A stretch of 64,000 nucleotides of DNA from Brachybacterium sillae (GTDB taxonomy: Bacteria; Actinomycetota; Actinomycetes; Actinomycetales; Dermabacteraceae), in contig NZ_JAFEUW010000001.1 of assembly GCF_025028335.1 (NCBI RefSeq), forward strand, positions 2,480,001 to 2,544,000, given 5' to 3'. How positions within the stretch are numbered: position 1 is the first letter of the stretch; every line of letters begins with the position of its first letter. The notes under the pieces are model-generated. The model saw only the letters and a list, made by a program, of their open reading frames with translations. It did not search any database and had not been told where the DNA came from. Positions 42,984 to 50,572 of the stretch are shown one piece after another. Both the position numbers and the translations under genes were made by a program.

Positions 42984-43706
42984 GTGAAGGGACTCGATCA
43001 GTGGATCCTGGGCATCGCCGATGCCTGGTGGGTCCACCTCGTCGTGCTGGTGTTCTCCGCCCTCGACGGCTTCTTCCCCACCGTACCGAGCGAATCGATC
43101 GTGGTGACCCTCAGCTCCCTGTGGTCTTCCTCCGGACAGCCCTCCATCGTGCTGGTGGCGCTGGCCGCATGGGCGGGCGCGTTCAGCGGTGACCAGATCG
43201 GGTACGCCATCGGGCGGGCGATCGGGGTGGATCGTTTCCGGTTCCTGCGGGAGGGTCGCGGACGAGCCGCCGTCGACGCGGCCGAGCGGGGCCTGCGCCG
43301 CCGGGCGCTGCTGTTCCTCATGACCGCGCGGTACATCCCCTTCGGACGCACGGCCGTGAATCTCGTCGCGGGAGCGGTGCACTACCCGCACTCGAAGTTC
43401 TGGCACCGGTCCCTGCTGTCGACGCTCGTGTGGGCCGTGTACTCGTGCGCCATCGGGGTGGTGGCCGGCACCTGGTTCGAGAACAACCATCTCGTCGGCA
43501 TCACCGTGGCGCTGGTCCTGGCGGTGGTGATCGCCCTGATCGCAGAGCGAGTGGTCACCTGGCTCCACACCTCCCTGGACCGCCGGGCCGAGCGTCGGGA
43601 GGCCGCCGCGGCGGCGCACCACCGCACGGCCGGGGCCTCTCACCGCGGCACCCTTCGCCCGACAGGTGACCATGAGGCGGCACCGAGCGGACAGGACGAG
43701 CTGTGA
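42984..43706 (+). CDS. DedA-family membrane protein
   Basis: A 240-residue member of the DedA/VTT (SNARE-associated) family, thought to be a half-transporter or scramblase for undecaprenyl-phosphate or phospholipids. FFPTVPSESIVVTLSSL (residues 31-47) and the loop FLMTARYIPFGRTAVNLVAG (111-130) are the conserved re-entrant and arginine motifs. Four to five membrane helices are predicted; the tail (195-240) is basic and disordered. The GTG start has GGGGAG upstream. The stop overlaps argA by four bases. Confidence 0.9.
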   Translation: MKGLDQWILGIADAWWVHLVVLVFSALDGFFPTVPSESIVVTLSSLWSSSGQPSIVLVALAAWAGAFSGDQIGYAIGRAIGVDRFRFLREGRGRAAVDAAERGLRRRALLFLMTARYIPFGRTAVNLVAGAVHYPHSKFWHRSLLSTLVWAVYSCAIGVVAGTWFENNHLVGITVALVLAVVIALIAERVVTWLHTSLDRRAERREAAAAAHHRTAGASHRGTLRPTGDHEAAPSGQDEL

Positions 43707-44206
43707 GCGAGATCCGTCTCCGCCCGGCGCTGCCCGCCGACGTCCCGGCGATCGACGCGCTCGTCCAGCCGCTGGCCGCGCGACAGGTGCTGCTGGGAAA
43801 GGACCTCGTCGCCTACTACGAGGCCATCCAGGAGTTCCTGGTGGCTGTCGACGCGCAGGACCGGGTCGTGGGGTGCGGCGCCCTGCACGTGATGTGGGCG
43901 GACCTCGCCGAGGTGCGCACCCTGGCGGTCGCCGAGGATGTCCGCGGCCTGGGGGTCGGTCACCGGTTGCTCGATGCGCTGCTGCAGCGTGCCCGGGACC
44001 TCGGCCTGCAACGGGTGTTCTGTCTGACCTTCGAGACCGCCTTCTTCGGCCGGCACGGGTTCACCGAACTCGAGGGTGACGGGGTCGACGCCGAGACCTA
44101 CGCCGAACTGCTGCGGTCCCTGGATCCCGGGGTCGCCGAGTTCCTCGATCTCGCCCGGGTCAAACCCAACACCCTCGGCAACACCCGCATGATCGCTCAT
44201 CTGTGA
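43703..44206 (+). CDS. argA: Amino-acid N-acetyltransferase, Rv2747-type ArgA
   Basis: A GNAT enzyme of 167 residues that probably acetylates L-glutamate in the first step of arginine synthesis. Segments such as LGKDLVAYYEAIQEFLVA, VGCGALHVMWADLAEVRTLA, RVFCLTFETAFFGRHGF and AEFLDLARVKPNTLGNTRM match the short actinobacterial ArgA of M. tuberculosis almost position for position. It overlaps the DedA gene. It ends 4 bp from the convergent mutY stop with no hairpin between, so the two transcripts probably overlap. Confidence 0.9.
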   Translation: MSEIRLRPALPADVPAIDALVQPLAARQVLLGKDLVAYYEAIQEFLVAVDAQDRVVGCGALHVMWADLAEVRTLAVAEDVRGLGVGHRLLDALLQRARDLGLQRVFCLTFETAFFGRHGFTELEGDGVDAETYAELLRSLDPGVAEFLDLARVKPNTLGNTRMIAHL

Positions 44207-44210
44207 GCGG

Positions 44211-45116
44211 TCATCGCGGCAGGTGGAACCGCCCCTCGGGATCCTGCTGCGCCAGGCCATCCGCCCGCAGGGACGCGAGGCATCGCTCGACCCGCTCCGG
44301 ATCGCGCGGGTCGAGCGCGTCGATCTCCTGACGCGTCACCGCGTCGTCATCGGGGCATGCCCGCAGCAGCGCCATGATGCGACCGCGCATCTCACGGTCC
44401 GTCCCTGCGAACAGCTGACGACGGCGCGGTGTCTGCGGGTCCGGGGCCGGTCGACCGGCCGCGAACCAGGCGCACAGCCCCGCGGCGCTGAGGGGGCACT
44501 CCCCGCAGCGGGGGGAGCGGGCGGTGCACACCAGGGCGCCGAGCTCCATCACCGCCTGGTTCCAGCGCGCGCTCCGGTCCGCCTCCTGCGGCAGCACGGA
44601 CGTGGCCAGTCGCCGTTCCGCCGCGGTGTAGCCGGGGGCGGGCAGAGGGGCACCGGTCAGAACCCGCACCAGCACGCGCCGGACGTTCGTGTCGACCACC
44701 ACGGCGCGCTCCCAGTGGGCGAAGGAGGTGACGGCGGCCGCGGTGTACTCGCCGATCCCCGGCAGAGCCCGCAGCTCCTGCTCCCCGCGGGGGAGGGTTC
44801 CGCCGTGGCGCTGGAGCACCTCCCGCGCGCAGTCCTGCAGGCGCAGGGCACGGCGCGGGTACCCCAGACGGTCCCACATCTGCAGGACCTGCGCGGTGGG
44901 GGCCTCGGCGAGGGAGGCAGCATCCGGCCATCGCTCCATCCAGGCGAGCCATCGGGGCAGGACCCGCACCACCGGCGTCTGCTGCAGCATCACCTCGGAG
45001 ACGAGGACACCCCAGTCGGAGGTGCGGCCCTCCCGCCAGGGCAGGTCGCGGGCTGCATGGCCGTACCAGTCCAGGAGCAACTGGTGGAGGCGGTCGATGT
45101 CGGCGGGCTGGAGCAC
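44211..45116 (-). CDS. mutY: A/G-specific adenine DNA glycosylase
   Basis: Base-excision repair enzyme that removes adenine opposite 8-oxoguanine. In its 301 residues the HhH region LRALPGIGEYTAAAVTSFA, the catalytic VVVDTNVRRVL and the iron-sulfur loop CTARSPRCGECPLSAAGLC are visible. The last two cluster cysteines are seven residues apart where five is the usual spacing. The C-terminal MutT-like domain is short, as in other actinobacteria. The GTG at 45116 lies 6 nt after a TAGGTT -10 box, suggesting a leaderless mRNA. Confidence 0.95.
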   Translation of the reverse strand: MLQPADIDRLHQLLLDWYGHAARDLPWREGRTSDWGVLVSEVMLQQTPVVRVLPRWLAWMERWPDAASLAEAPTAQVLQMWDRLGYPRRALRLQDCAREVLQRHGGTLPRGEQELRALPGIGEYTAAAVTSFAHWERAVVVDTNVRRVLVRVLTGAPLPAPGYTAAERRLATSVLPQEADRSARWNQAVMELGALVCTARSPRCGECPLSAAGLCAWFAAGRPAPDPQTPRRRQLFAGTDREMRGRIMALLRACPDDDAVTRQEIDALDPRDPERVERCLASLRADGLAQQDPEGRFHLPR

Positions 45117-45122
45117 CCGGTG

Positions 45123-45128
45123 AACCTA
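45123..45128 (-). promoter_or_regulatory. -10 box, leaderless promoter of mutY
   Basis: TAGGTT on the minus strand ends 6 nt before the GTG at 45116. Confidence 0.55.
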
Positions 45129-45137
45129 CCGCACGAC

Positions 45138-45169
45138 AGCAGGGCGGGGCCGAGTGGCCCCGCCCTGCT
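45138..45169. terminator. 14-bp perfect hairpin between mscL and mutY
   Basis: AGCAGGGCGGGGCC, loop GAGT, then its exact complement. It is a second stop for mscL transcripts and lies immediately behind the mutY promoter. Confidence 0.65.
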
Positions 45170-45217
45170 GGGAGGTGGTGGGGGCGGTCCGCCGGGACGC
45201 GGATCCCTTCCCCTGGT

Positions 45218-45252
45218 CCGTCGTGGTCACCCCCGGGCGGGGGTCACGACGG
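45218..45252 (-). terminator. Hairpin terminator of mscL
   Basis: CCGTCGTG...ACCCCC pairs with GGGGGT...CACGACGG, with a 3-nt bulge and a GGGC loop, starting 7 nt past the mscL stop codon. Confidence 0.6.
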
Positions 45253-45258
45253 GGAGTC

Positions 45259-45693
45259 TCAGAGACGCTCGGTGGCAACGCCGGTGGTGCCGGTCTGGCC
45301 GCGCTGCGCGAGCAGGTCGCGGATCTCGGTGAGCAGCACGACATCCTCGGGGGCGGCGTCCTCCTCCTCGTCCGGCAGGCCACGGCGACGGCGGGCCATG
45401 ATGCGGGCCTTGGTCATCGGCATCACGAACACGAAGTACACGACCGCGGCGGTGATGAGGAAGGTGATGATGGCGGAGATGATCGCGCCGATGTTCACGA
45501 AGGTGGCCGGGTTGCCGTCGCGCAGAAGGAAACCGAGGCCGAGGTTCTGCGGGCCGCCGGCGGCGTTGATGATCGGCTGGATCAGGTTGTCGACGAAGGC
45601 GGTGACCAGCGCGGTGAAGGCGCTGCCGATCACGACACCGACCGCGAGGTCGATGACGTTGCCGCGCATGATGAAGTCCTTGAAACCCTTCAT
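45259..45693 (-). CDS. mscL: Large-conductance mechanosensitive channel
   Basis: Homopentameric membrane valve that opens under osmotic downshock. Two membrane helices (about 14-40 and 66-90) frame GNVIDLAVGVVIGSAFTALV and the pore. The C-terminal bundle ends in EDVVLLTEIRDLLAQRG. Two ATG codons lie close together; AGGAG is 7 nt from the one at 45693 but only 1 nt from that at 45699, so 45693 is chosen (144 residues). Its position near FmdB and 5-FCL is an old actinobacterial neighbourhood. Confidence 0.95.
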   Translation of the reverse strand: MKGFKDFIMRGNVIDLAVGVVIGSAFTALVTAFVDNLIQPIINAAGGPQNLGLGFLLRDGNPATFVNIGAIISAIITFLITAAVVYFVFVMPMTKARIMARRRRGLPDEEEDAAPEDVVLLTEIRDLLAQRGQTGTTGVATERL

Positions 45694-45756
45694 GGGCATG
45701 CTCCTGTTCTGGGGGCGGGATGCGCCGGGCGCGCTTGCGACCGGCCCCCAGGGACT

Positions 45757-46428
45757 TTAGTCCGGAGCCCGGGACGACGCGAGGACGACGACGAGAGACG
45801 CATCACCCGCGCTGACGGCTGCCGCGGCGGCTGCCCCCTGATCTGCGGAAACGGCGACAACCACGCTCAGGCCCGAGGTGGATCCCAGCCCGGGGGCCGC
45901 ACCACCGGCGGCCTCGGTGGTGACCTCGACCACCACGGCCTCGAGTCCGTCGGCGGGCAGTGGCGGTGCGTCGCCGAGAGCGGAGGACGGTCCGGGCACG
46001 ATCCTCACGCGGGCCCCGGGTCCGAGATGCGGGGCGAGGGCGGGGTTCGCGGGCACCACCACGAGGGCACCACCCTGGGGGAGGACGAGCGCGCTGTCCT
46101 CCAGCAGGGCCGCCTGCAGCGGGGTGCCGGCCGGAAGAGGCACGACGGTGCGTCGCCCGGTGACCGTGGCAGGGTCCGTGACGGATCCGGCAGGGGCGAG
46201 CTCCGGGGCCACTCGACGGACGGTGAGGTCATCACCGTCCAGGGCTGTGCGGGCCGGGAGATCCTCGCGCACCACCACCACGGGAACTCCTCGGTGCGAG
46301 GGTGGCACCAGGTCCGGCAGCACCGCCGCCAAGGCCAGCACCAGGAGCAGCACGGTGAGCAGGCGGCGTCGGCGCCGCAGGGCACGACGCCAGTGGGACC
46401 AGGGGATGCGGGCGAGGACGGCGACCAT
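45757..46428 (-). CDS. SAF-domain protein, CpaB/RcpC-like
   Basis: A 223-residue protein with a basic N-terminus, one membrane helix (LLTVLLLVLALAAVLPDLV, about 22-40) and an extracytoplasmic SAF domain (VVVVREDLPARTALDGDDLT and following, 50-115), then VVPLPAGTPLQAALLE. The layout resembles CpaB/RcpC of Flp-pilus systems, but no pilus genes are close. The start at 46428 is chosen because TAGCGT lies 7 nt upstream; a longer frame to 46524 exists but has no signal. The function is unknown. Confidence 0.75.
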   Translation of the reverse strand: MVAVLARIPWSHWRRALRRRRRLLTVLLLVLALAAVLPDLVPPSHRGVPVVVVREDLPARTALDGDDLTVRRVAPELAPAGSVTDPATVTGRRTVVPLPAGTPLQAALLEDSALVLPQGGALVVVPANPALAPHLGPGARVRIVPGPSSALGDAPPLPADGLEAVVVEVTTEAAGGAAPGLGSTSGLSVVVAVSADQGAAAAAAVSAGDASLVVVLASSRAPD

Positions 46429-46435
46429 GCGACGG

Positions 46436-46441
46436 ACGCTA
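46436..46441 (-). promoter_or_regulatory. -10 box, leaderless promoter of the SAF gene
   Basis: TAGCGT on the minus strand ends 7 nt before the ATG at 46428. Confidence 0.5.
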
Positions 46442-46519
46442 CCGACGTGCCTTCCTCTGAGGCCGGACAAGCACCCGGGGTGGGGATGACCCGGCCCTGG
46501 GGAGGAGACCTGGTGGCGT

Positions 46520-46539
46520 GTCATCCGGGGGCGGATGAC
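46520..46539 (-). terminator. Hairpin after the fmdB-like gene
   Basis: GTCATCCG, loop GGGG, CGGATGAC: an 8-bp perfect stem, 51 nt past the stop codon. Confidence 0.55.
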
Positions 46540-46590
46540 CCACGCATATGTCGATGGTGGGCCCGCGGGACGTCCTGTGCGGGAGGGGGC

Positions 46591-47016
46591 TCAGACGGAG
46601 GCGGACGGTGAGGCGGGGGACGAGGAACCGCCGGTCGACCCGCCGGTCGAGCCGCCGTTGGCACTGCTGCCGGTCCCGGAGCCCGCCGCACCGGTGGCGG
46701 AGGACCCCCCGGAGCTGTCCGTGCCACCGGCGGAGGACCCCCCGGAGCCGTCCGTGCCACCGGCGGAGGACCCGGTGCCGGAGTCGGAACCGGCCGCGTC
46801 GGAACCCGACCCGCCGGGCGCCGTGGCCGCACTGCCCTGCGCCGAATCGGTCTTGTAGAACCCGGACCCCTTGAACACGATGCCCACCGAGTTGAAGACC
46901 TTGCGCAGTGCGGGCTCGCCACACTGGGGGCACATGGTCAGGGCGTCATCGGTGAAGGCCTGGTACTGCTCGAAGCGGTGGCCACAGTTCTTGCACGCGT
47001 AGACATAGGTGGGCAC
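46591..47016 (-). CDS. FmdB-type zinc ribbon protein with disordered tail (Ruc-like)
   Basis: A 141-residue protein. The N-terminal zinc ribbon PTYVYACKNCGHRFEQYQ ... CPQCGEPALRKVF has four cysteines (8, 11, 29, 32). A short FKGSGFYKTDS segment leads into a 75-residue Ser/Gly/Ala-rich, presumably unstructured tail built from repeats such as GSSAGGTDSSGGSSA. This plan and the neighbourhood with 5-FCL match Rv0991c (Ruc) of M. tuberculosis, a redox-switched chaperone-like protein; the same role here is inference. The GTG start has GGAGG 6 nt upstream. A TATAGT -10 box lies at 47072-47077. Confidence 0.85.
   Translation of the reverse strand: MPTYVYACKNCGHRFEQYQAFTDDALTMCPQCGEPALRKVFNSVGIVFKGSGFYKTDSAQGSAATAPGGSGSDAAGSDSGTGSSAGGTDGSGGSSAGGTDSSGGSSATGAAGSGTGSSANGGSTGGSTGGSSSPASPSASV
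46691..46780. repeat. 33-36-nt tandem repeat in the Ruc-like tail
   Basis: The unit CGGAGGACCCCCCGGAG followed by CTGTCCGTGCCACCGG occurs twice nearly perfectly, plus a partial third copy. It encodes the GSSAGGTDS/G repeats of the disordered tail and is likely to vary in copy number. Confidence 0.65.
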
Positions 47017-47071
47017 GAGATCCTCCGGGAGAGCACACAGCGGGGCCTCGCCGCTGCGAGGCCAGCTCACT

Positions 47072-47077
47072 ATACGG
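47072..47077 (-). promoter_or_regulatory. -10 box of the fmdB-like gene
   Basis: TATAGT on the minus strand, with a leader of about 50 nt that folds into an 8-bp hairpin (GGCCTCGC/GCGAGGCC, 47042-47063) before the ribosome binding site. Confidence 0.5.
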
Positions 47078-47116
47078 CGCGCGGGGACGGCACCCCGATC
47101 CGGGGACGCCGACGTC

Positions 47117-47761
47117 TCAGGCGGACAGTGCCCGGTAGCCCGCGGCGGTCAACACCCCGTCGATCGGGGCATCTCCGTCATCGATCGGGACCTCCCCTGG
47201 GGGCAGCAGTTCCTCCGGGTGCACGACCGCGACCACCGGGGTGCCCGGGCGACGGTGACCGACGGCCCGGTCGTAGAACCCGGCACCATGGCCGATGCGG
47301 CTGCCGGTGAGATCCACCGCCACCGCCGGCGCGAGAACCAGATCGACCGTCCCGAGGGCATCACGACCCAGACGCTCGCCCTGCGGCTCATCCCCGAACC
47401 CCGTGCCGGGGGAGGGCACGAACTCACCGCCGTCCCACAGCACCCACTCCAGGTCCTCGCCGGCGCTGACCGGGAAGATCAACTCGATGCCCTGGGAGCG
47501 CAGGTCCTCCAGCAGCGGCATGACATCGGCTTCGGTGGGGGTGGGACGGTAGGCGGCGACGCGGGTCAGCGGGGCGTCCTCACGCAGCGCGGCGATCAGG
47601 GCGGCACCGTGGGAGCGCAGCTGCTGGGCCTCCTCGGCCCGACGACGCGCCCCGTCCTCCCCGCCGTAGGTGGTCTTGCGGGCGGTGCGCACAGAGCGGC
47701 GCAGCTCCTTCTTCGCGTCCGCAGTCGACGACCCCGGGCTGGTGTTCTCGTGTTCGTTCAT
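47117..47761 (-). CDS. 5-formyltetrahydrofolate cyclo-ligase
   Basis: Returns 5-formyl-THF to 5,10-methenyl-THF at the cost of ATP, rescuing stored or inhibitory folate. The 214 residues include the N-terminal ATP-binding KKELRRSVRTARK, VAAYRPTPTEADVMPLLEDL, and the signature DLVLAPAVAVDLTGSRIGHGAGFYDRAV. It is divergent from rimJ with only 35 bp between start codons, and each start has a -10 box 6 nt upstream. It adds a salvage step to the folate genes at 23.9-26.2 kb. Confidence 0.94.
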   Translation of the reverse strand: MNEHENTSPGSSTADAKKELRRSVRTARKTTYGGEDGARRRAEEAQQLRSHGAALIAALREDAPLTRVAAYRPTPTEADVMPLLEDLRSQGIELIFPVSAGEDLEWVLWDGGEFVPSPGTGFGDEPQGERLGRDALGTVDLVLAPAVAVDLTGSRIGHGAGFYDRAVGHRRPGTPVVAVVHPEELLPPGEVPIDDGDAPIDGVLTAAGYRALSA

Positions 47762-47767
47762 GGGGTC

Positions 47768-47773
47768 ATCGTG
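47768..47773 (-). promoter_or_regulatory. -10 box, leaderless promoter of 5-FCL
   Basis: CACGAT on the minus strand ends 6 nt before the ATG at 47761. Confidence 0.45.
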
Positions 47774-47784
47774 GCACGCCGCCG

Positions 47785-47790
47785 TACGAT
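47785..47790 (+). promoter_or_regulatory. -10 box, leaderless promoter of rimJ
   Basis: TACGAT ends 6 nt before the ATG at 47797. It is 11 bp from the divergent 5-FCL box, so the two promoters probably exclude each other. Confidence 0.6.
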
Positions 47791-47796
47791 CGGCCC

Positions 47797-48444
47797 ATGC
47801 CCGACCTCTGGCCGTTCACGCTGCGCCACGGTGATCTCGAGTTGCGCCCGCTGCAGCGTCGTGACCGCCGGGCGTACGAGCGTCTGCGGGAGCACAACCG
47901 GGACTGGCTGGAGCCCTGGGATGTCACCGACCCCCATCTGGGGAGGTTGCGACCCCCCTTCGCCACTCTCCTGCGGTGGAGCCGTGACCAGGCGCGGCGG
48001 GGCGCCGGGTACTCGCTCGTCATCGTGGTGGATGGCCGGCTGGCCGGGCAGGTGTCCGCTTCCCCGGTGCTGCACGGTTCCATCTCGAGTGCGTCGGTGG
48101 GGTATTGGGTCGACCGTGGCGTCGCCGGCCGGGGGATCGCCCCTCGTGCTGTGGCGCTGCTCATCGAGCACCTGCTCGGGGCGATGGGGCTACACCGGGT
48201 GGAGGTGTGCATCCGGCCGGAGAACACCGCCAGTCTGCGGGTGGCACAGAAACTGGGGCTGCGGGATGAGGGGACCCGTGAGCGGTACCTGCACGTGGAC
48301 GGTGCCTGGCGTGACCACCGCTGTTTCGCGGTGACCGCCGAGGAGCTCACGCCCGGGGTGCAGGGCGTCCACCCGCTGGTGCGTCTGTTGCAGTCCGACG
48401 CCGATGCCGACGGCCCCGCGCGGAGACCGCACGACGTCTCGTGA
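47797..48444 (+). CDS. rimJ: GNAT acetyltransferase, RimJ/RimL type
   Basis: A 215-residue N-acetyltransferase of the ribosomal-protein-alanine family. LELRPLQRRDRRAYERLRE opens the fold. GYWVDRGVAGRGIAPRAVAL is the acetyl-CoA-binding motif A, and HRVEVCIRPENTASLRVAQKLG the C-terminal motif. The substrate is unproven; the name follows its position next to 5-FCL, as rimJ in Mycobacterium. There galU and moeA lie between the two genes, but both are missing here. The message appears leaderless. Confidence 0.88.
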   Translation: MPDLWPFTLRHGDLELRPLQRRDRRAYERLREHNRDWLEPWDVTDPHLGRLRPPFATLLRWSRDQARRGAGYSLVIVVDGRLAGQVSASPVLHGSISSASVGYWVDRGVAGRGIAPRAVALLIEHLLGAMGLHRVEVCIRPENTASLRVAQKLGLRDEGTRERYLHVDGAWRDHRCFAVTAEELTPGVQGVHPLVRLLQSDADADGPARRPHDVS

Positions 48445-48488
48445 CCGACACGCCCGCTCGGTGACCAGGGAAATCACATCGGTGTCAT

Positions 48489-48494
48489 TAGTCT
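48489..48494 (+). promoter_or_regulatory. -10 box, leaderless promoter of the small membrane protein pair
   Basis: TAGTCT ends 6 nt before the GTG at 48501. Confidence 0.55.
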
Positions 48495-48500
48495 GGGGGA

Positions 48501-48692
48501 GTGGATTCCTTCAACCTCGGCGCGATCGCCTTCGCCCTCCTGCTGCTGCTGTGGGTGGCCTACGTCGTGCCGCGCGTCGCGGAGCGTCGGGACCTCGCCG
48601 GTGCGGCCCAGGAGGTCGCCCGCACCCGCAGTTCAGCCGCGGCCCGGGAGCTCACACCCCTCGCCCGCCCCCGCACGGATCCCCCGAGGTGA
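48501..48692 (+). CDS. Small single-pass membrane protein downstream of rimJ
   Basis: A 63-residue protein with one membrane helix (LGAIAFALLLLLWVAYVVPRV, about 6-26) followed by a basic RERRD-type stretch and a disordered tail. Proteins with this beginning occur behind rimJ in many actinobacteria. The GTG start sits 6 nt after a TAGTCT box. The stop overlaps an in-frame GTG of the next gene, so the two are probably one unit; in other species similar sequences are parts of one membrane protein. The function is unknown. Confidence 0.6.
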   Translation: MDSFNLGAIAFALLLLLWVAYVVPRVAERRDLAGAAQEVARTRSSAAARELTPLARPRTDPPR

Positions 48693-48697
48693 CCACC

Positions 48698-49516
48698 ATG
48701 TCCCACGACCGTCTGCTGATGCGCCCCGCCGATCCGACGGCCCGCCCGCGATTCCATGAGGACGGGGGCCGCGTCGTCGATCTCGAGATGCACGGGGAGC
48801 GCCGCCGCCGGGTGCTCCGCCTGGCGCTCGCCGCTCTCGCGCTGCTGACCATCGCGGCAGTGGTCGCCGCGATCGGCCCCCTGCCCTGGTGGGCCCCCGT
48901 GGCCCCCGGTGCGGCGCTCGTGGTGTTCATCGCGGCGCTGCGGCGCGCGGAGGTGCAGCGCCGTGCGGCCCGCGCCCGCGCCCGCGCGCTGGCTGAGGAG
49001 CGGGAGTGGACGCCCGGATCGGGCCGCTCCTCCCGGGACGGTGGAGCCGCCGCCGGCAGCACCGTGGTCCGCAGCAGTGCCGGACAGGTCGGCCCCCGCC
49101 ATCTCGCCGACCCCTCCGGCCGCGGGGCCGTGTCGGCGTCGGCCGCCGGCGACACCGAGTTCGGCTCCGGGCGCGTCTCCGCTGCGGATGCGGATCACGT
49201 GTCCGACGCTGACGCCCCTCAGACCGCCCCCGCCCAGGCAGCCCGTGCGCTGCAGCCGGGGGAGTGGATGCCCCGCCCGGTGCCCGTTCCCACGTACTCG
49301 CTGCGCGGCGCGGTCGATGACCTGGGCACCCGCCATGACCAGCACCGTTCCATGGTCGCCGCGGTGACCGCGCTGGAGCGTGACGGAGTCGAGGAGATCG
49401 AGGCCGACGACGAGTCCCGCCGCGTGGGTTACCGTGTGGTCCCAGGAGCGGCCGCCGGCTTCGCCGCCCCGGCCGAGCTCCATCTCGACGAGGTGCTGGA
49501 GCGTCGGCGCGCCTGA
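48698..49516 (+). CDS. Membrane protein of unknown function, rimJ neighbourhood
   Basis: A 272-residue protein: a soluble N-terminus (MSHDRLLMRPADPTARPRFH), two membrane helices (about 46-66 and 68-86), a basic helix RRAEVQRRAARARARALAEE, then a long Ser/Ala-rich disordered segment and a conserved-looking C-terminus (MPRPVPVPTYSLRGAVDDLG). A GTG at 48689 overlapping the previous stop is an alternative start, but GAGG is better spaced for the ATG at 48698. It may correspond to the membrane protein behind rimJ in Mycobacterium (Rv0996). No function is known. Confidence 0.6.
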   Translation: MSHDRLLMRPADPTARPRFHEDGGRVVDLEMHGERRRRVLRLALAALALLTIAAVVAAIGPLPWWAPVAPGAALVVFIAALRRAEVQRRAARARARALAEEREWTPGSGRSSRDGGAAAGSTVVRSSAGQVGPRHLADPSGRGAVSASAAGDTEFGSGRVSAADADHVSDADAPQTAPAQAARALQPGEWMPRPVPVPTYSLRGAVDDLGTRHDQHRSMVAAVTALERDGVEEIEADDESRRVGYRVVPGAAAGFAAPAELHLDEVLERRRA

Positions 49517-49574
49517 TCCGACGCGGGCACCGCATCGGTCGGGGTCCGCATCCGAGCCGGCTCGAGGGGGAGCC

Positions 49575-50528
49575 ATGAGTCTCGCCGACCGCGTCCGCCA
49601 CATCAAACACGCCCTGGACCGTGCCGGGGTATGCGAGCGGCCCGTCGTGGTCGTCGATCTCGATGCCTTCGATGCGAACGCCGGCGACCTGGTGCGCCGC
49701 GCCCAGGGTCGGCCGATCCGCGTGGCCTCCAAGTCTCTGCGGGTGCGGGTCTGGTGGAGCGGGCGCTCGCCGTCCCCGGCATGCAGGGGGTGCTCGGGTA
49801 CACGCTTTGGGGCGCTGCGCTCCCCGGCGCGCACCCCCGAACAGCTCGCCGACCTCGCCCGTGAGGTCGTGCGCCGCCCGGCCCTGCACCTGGTGGGTCT
49901 GATGGCGTACGAGGGGCAGATCGCCGGGGTCGGGGACCGTGCCCGCACCCCCTACGGCCTGGCCGTGCGGACCATGCAGCGTCTGTCGGCGGCGGAGATC
50001 GCGCCCCGCCGCGCAGCGGCCGTCGCCGCTGTACGAGAGATCGCCGACCTCGAGTTCGTCAACGGTGGTGGCACCGGGTCCCTGGAGACCACGCGCACCG
50101 AAGAGGCCGTCACGGAGATCGCCGCCGGCTCCGGTCTCATCGGTTCCGCCCTGTTCGACGGCTACCGGGCCTTCACCCCCACCCCGGCGGTGCTGATGGG
50201 TTTCCCGGTGGTGCGCCGCCCCGCCCGCAACACCGCGACGCTGCTGGGTGGCGGCTGGATCGCCTCCGGTCCTGCCGGGGCCGACCGCCTGCCCACGATC
50301 GCCGTGCCGCAGGGCCTCAGCTACGCCCCGACGGAAGGACCGGGTGAGGTCCAGACCCCCGTGATCGGCCCCGCCGCGGACGCGCTGCGCCTGGGTGACC
50401 TGGTGTGGCTGCGCCACGCGAAATCCGGGGAGCCCGCGGAACATGCCCTGCGGTACCACGCCGTGCGCGGCGACGAGGTCGTCACCGCGCTGCCCACCTA
50501 CCGCGGCGAGGGACAGTTCTTCCTGTGA
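49575..50528 (+). pseudogene. Broken PLP-dependent amino-acid deaminase / alanine-racemase-fold gene
   Basis: The start (ATG 49575, then RPVVVVDLDAFDANAGDLVR and RPIRVASKSLRVR) is the PLP-binding N-terminus of D-serine-deaminase-like enzymes, with the Schiff-base lysine in ASKS. At the G run 49747-49749 one base is missing; LVERALAVPGMQGVLGYTL continues in another frame. After about 49810 roughly 80 residues are deleted, and the original frame resumes at SPARTPEQLADLAREVV and runs intact to the stop (GLMAYEGQIAGVGD, FVNGGGTGSLE). Both lesions together make a functional protein unlikely. The downstream oxidase gene is intact. Confidence 0.85.
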
Positions 50529-50572
50529 TCCGCGCCGGCGACCGCCCGGGGCCCGGCGACGAAGGAGTCACC

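Noticed and set aside
45757-46524. Longer SAF-domain protein starting at 46524
   Set aside because: The extra 32 residues are Pro/Gly/His-rich and lie across the fmdB hairpin region. The -10 box at 46436-46441 fits the ATG at 46428.
48501-49516. Frameshifted single gene instead of two small membrane-protein genes downstream of rimJ
   Set aside because: Each reading frame has its own start and a complete membrane segment, and the junction shows no homopolymer lesion. Two overlapping genes are the simpler reading, though an ancestral single gene cannot be excluded.
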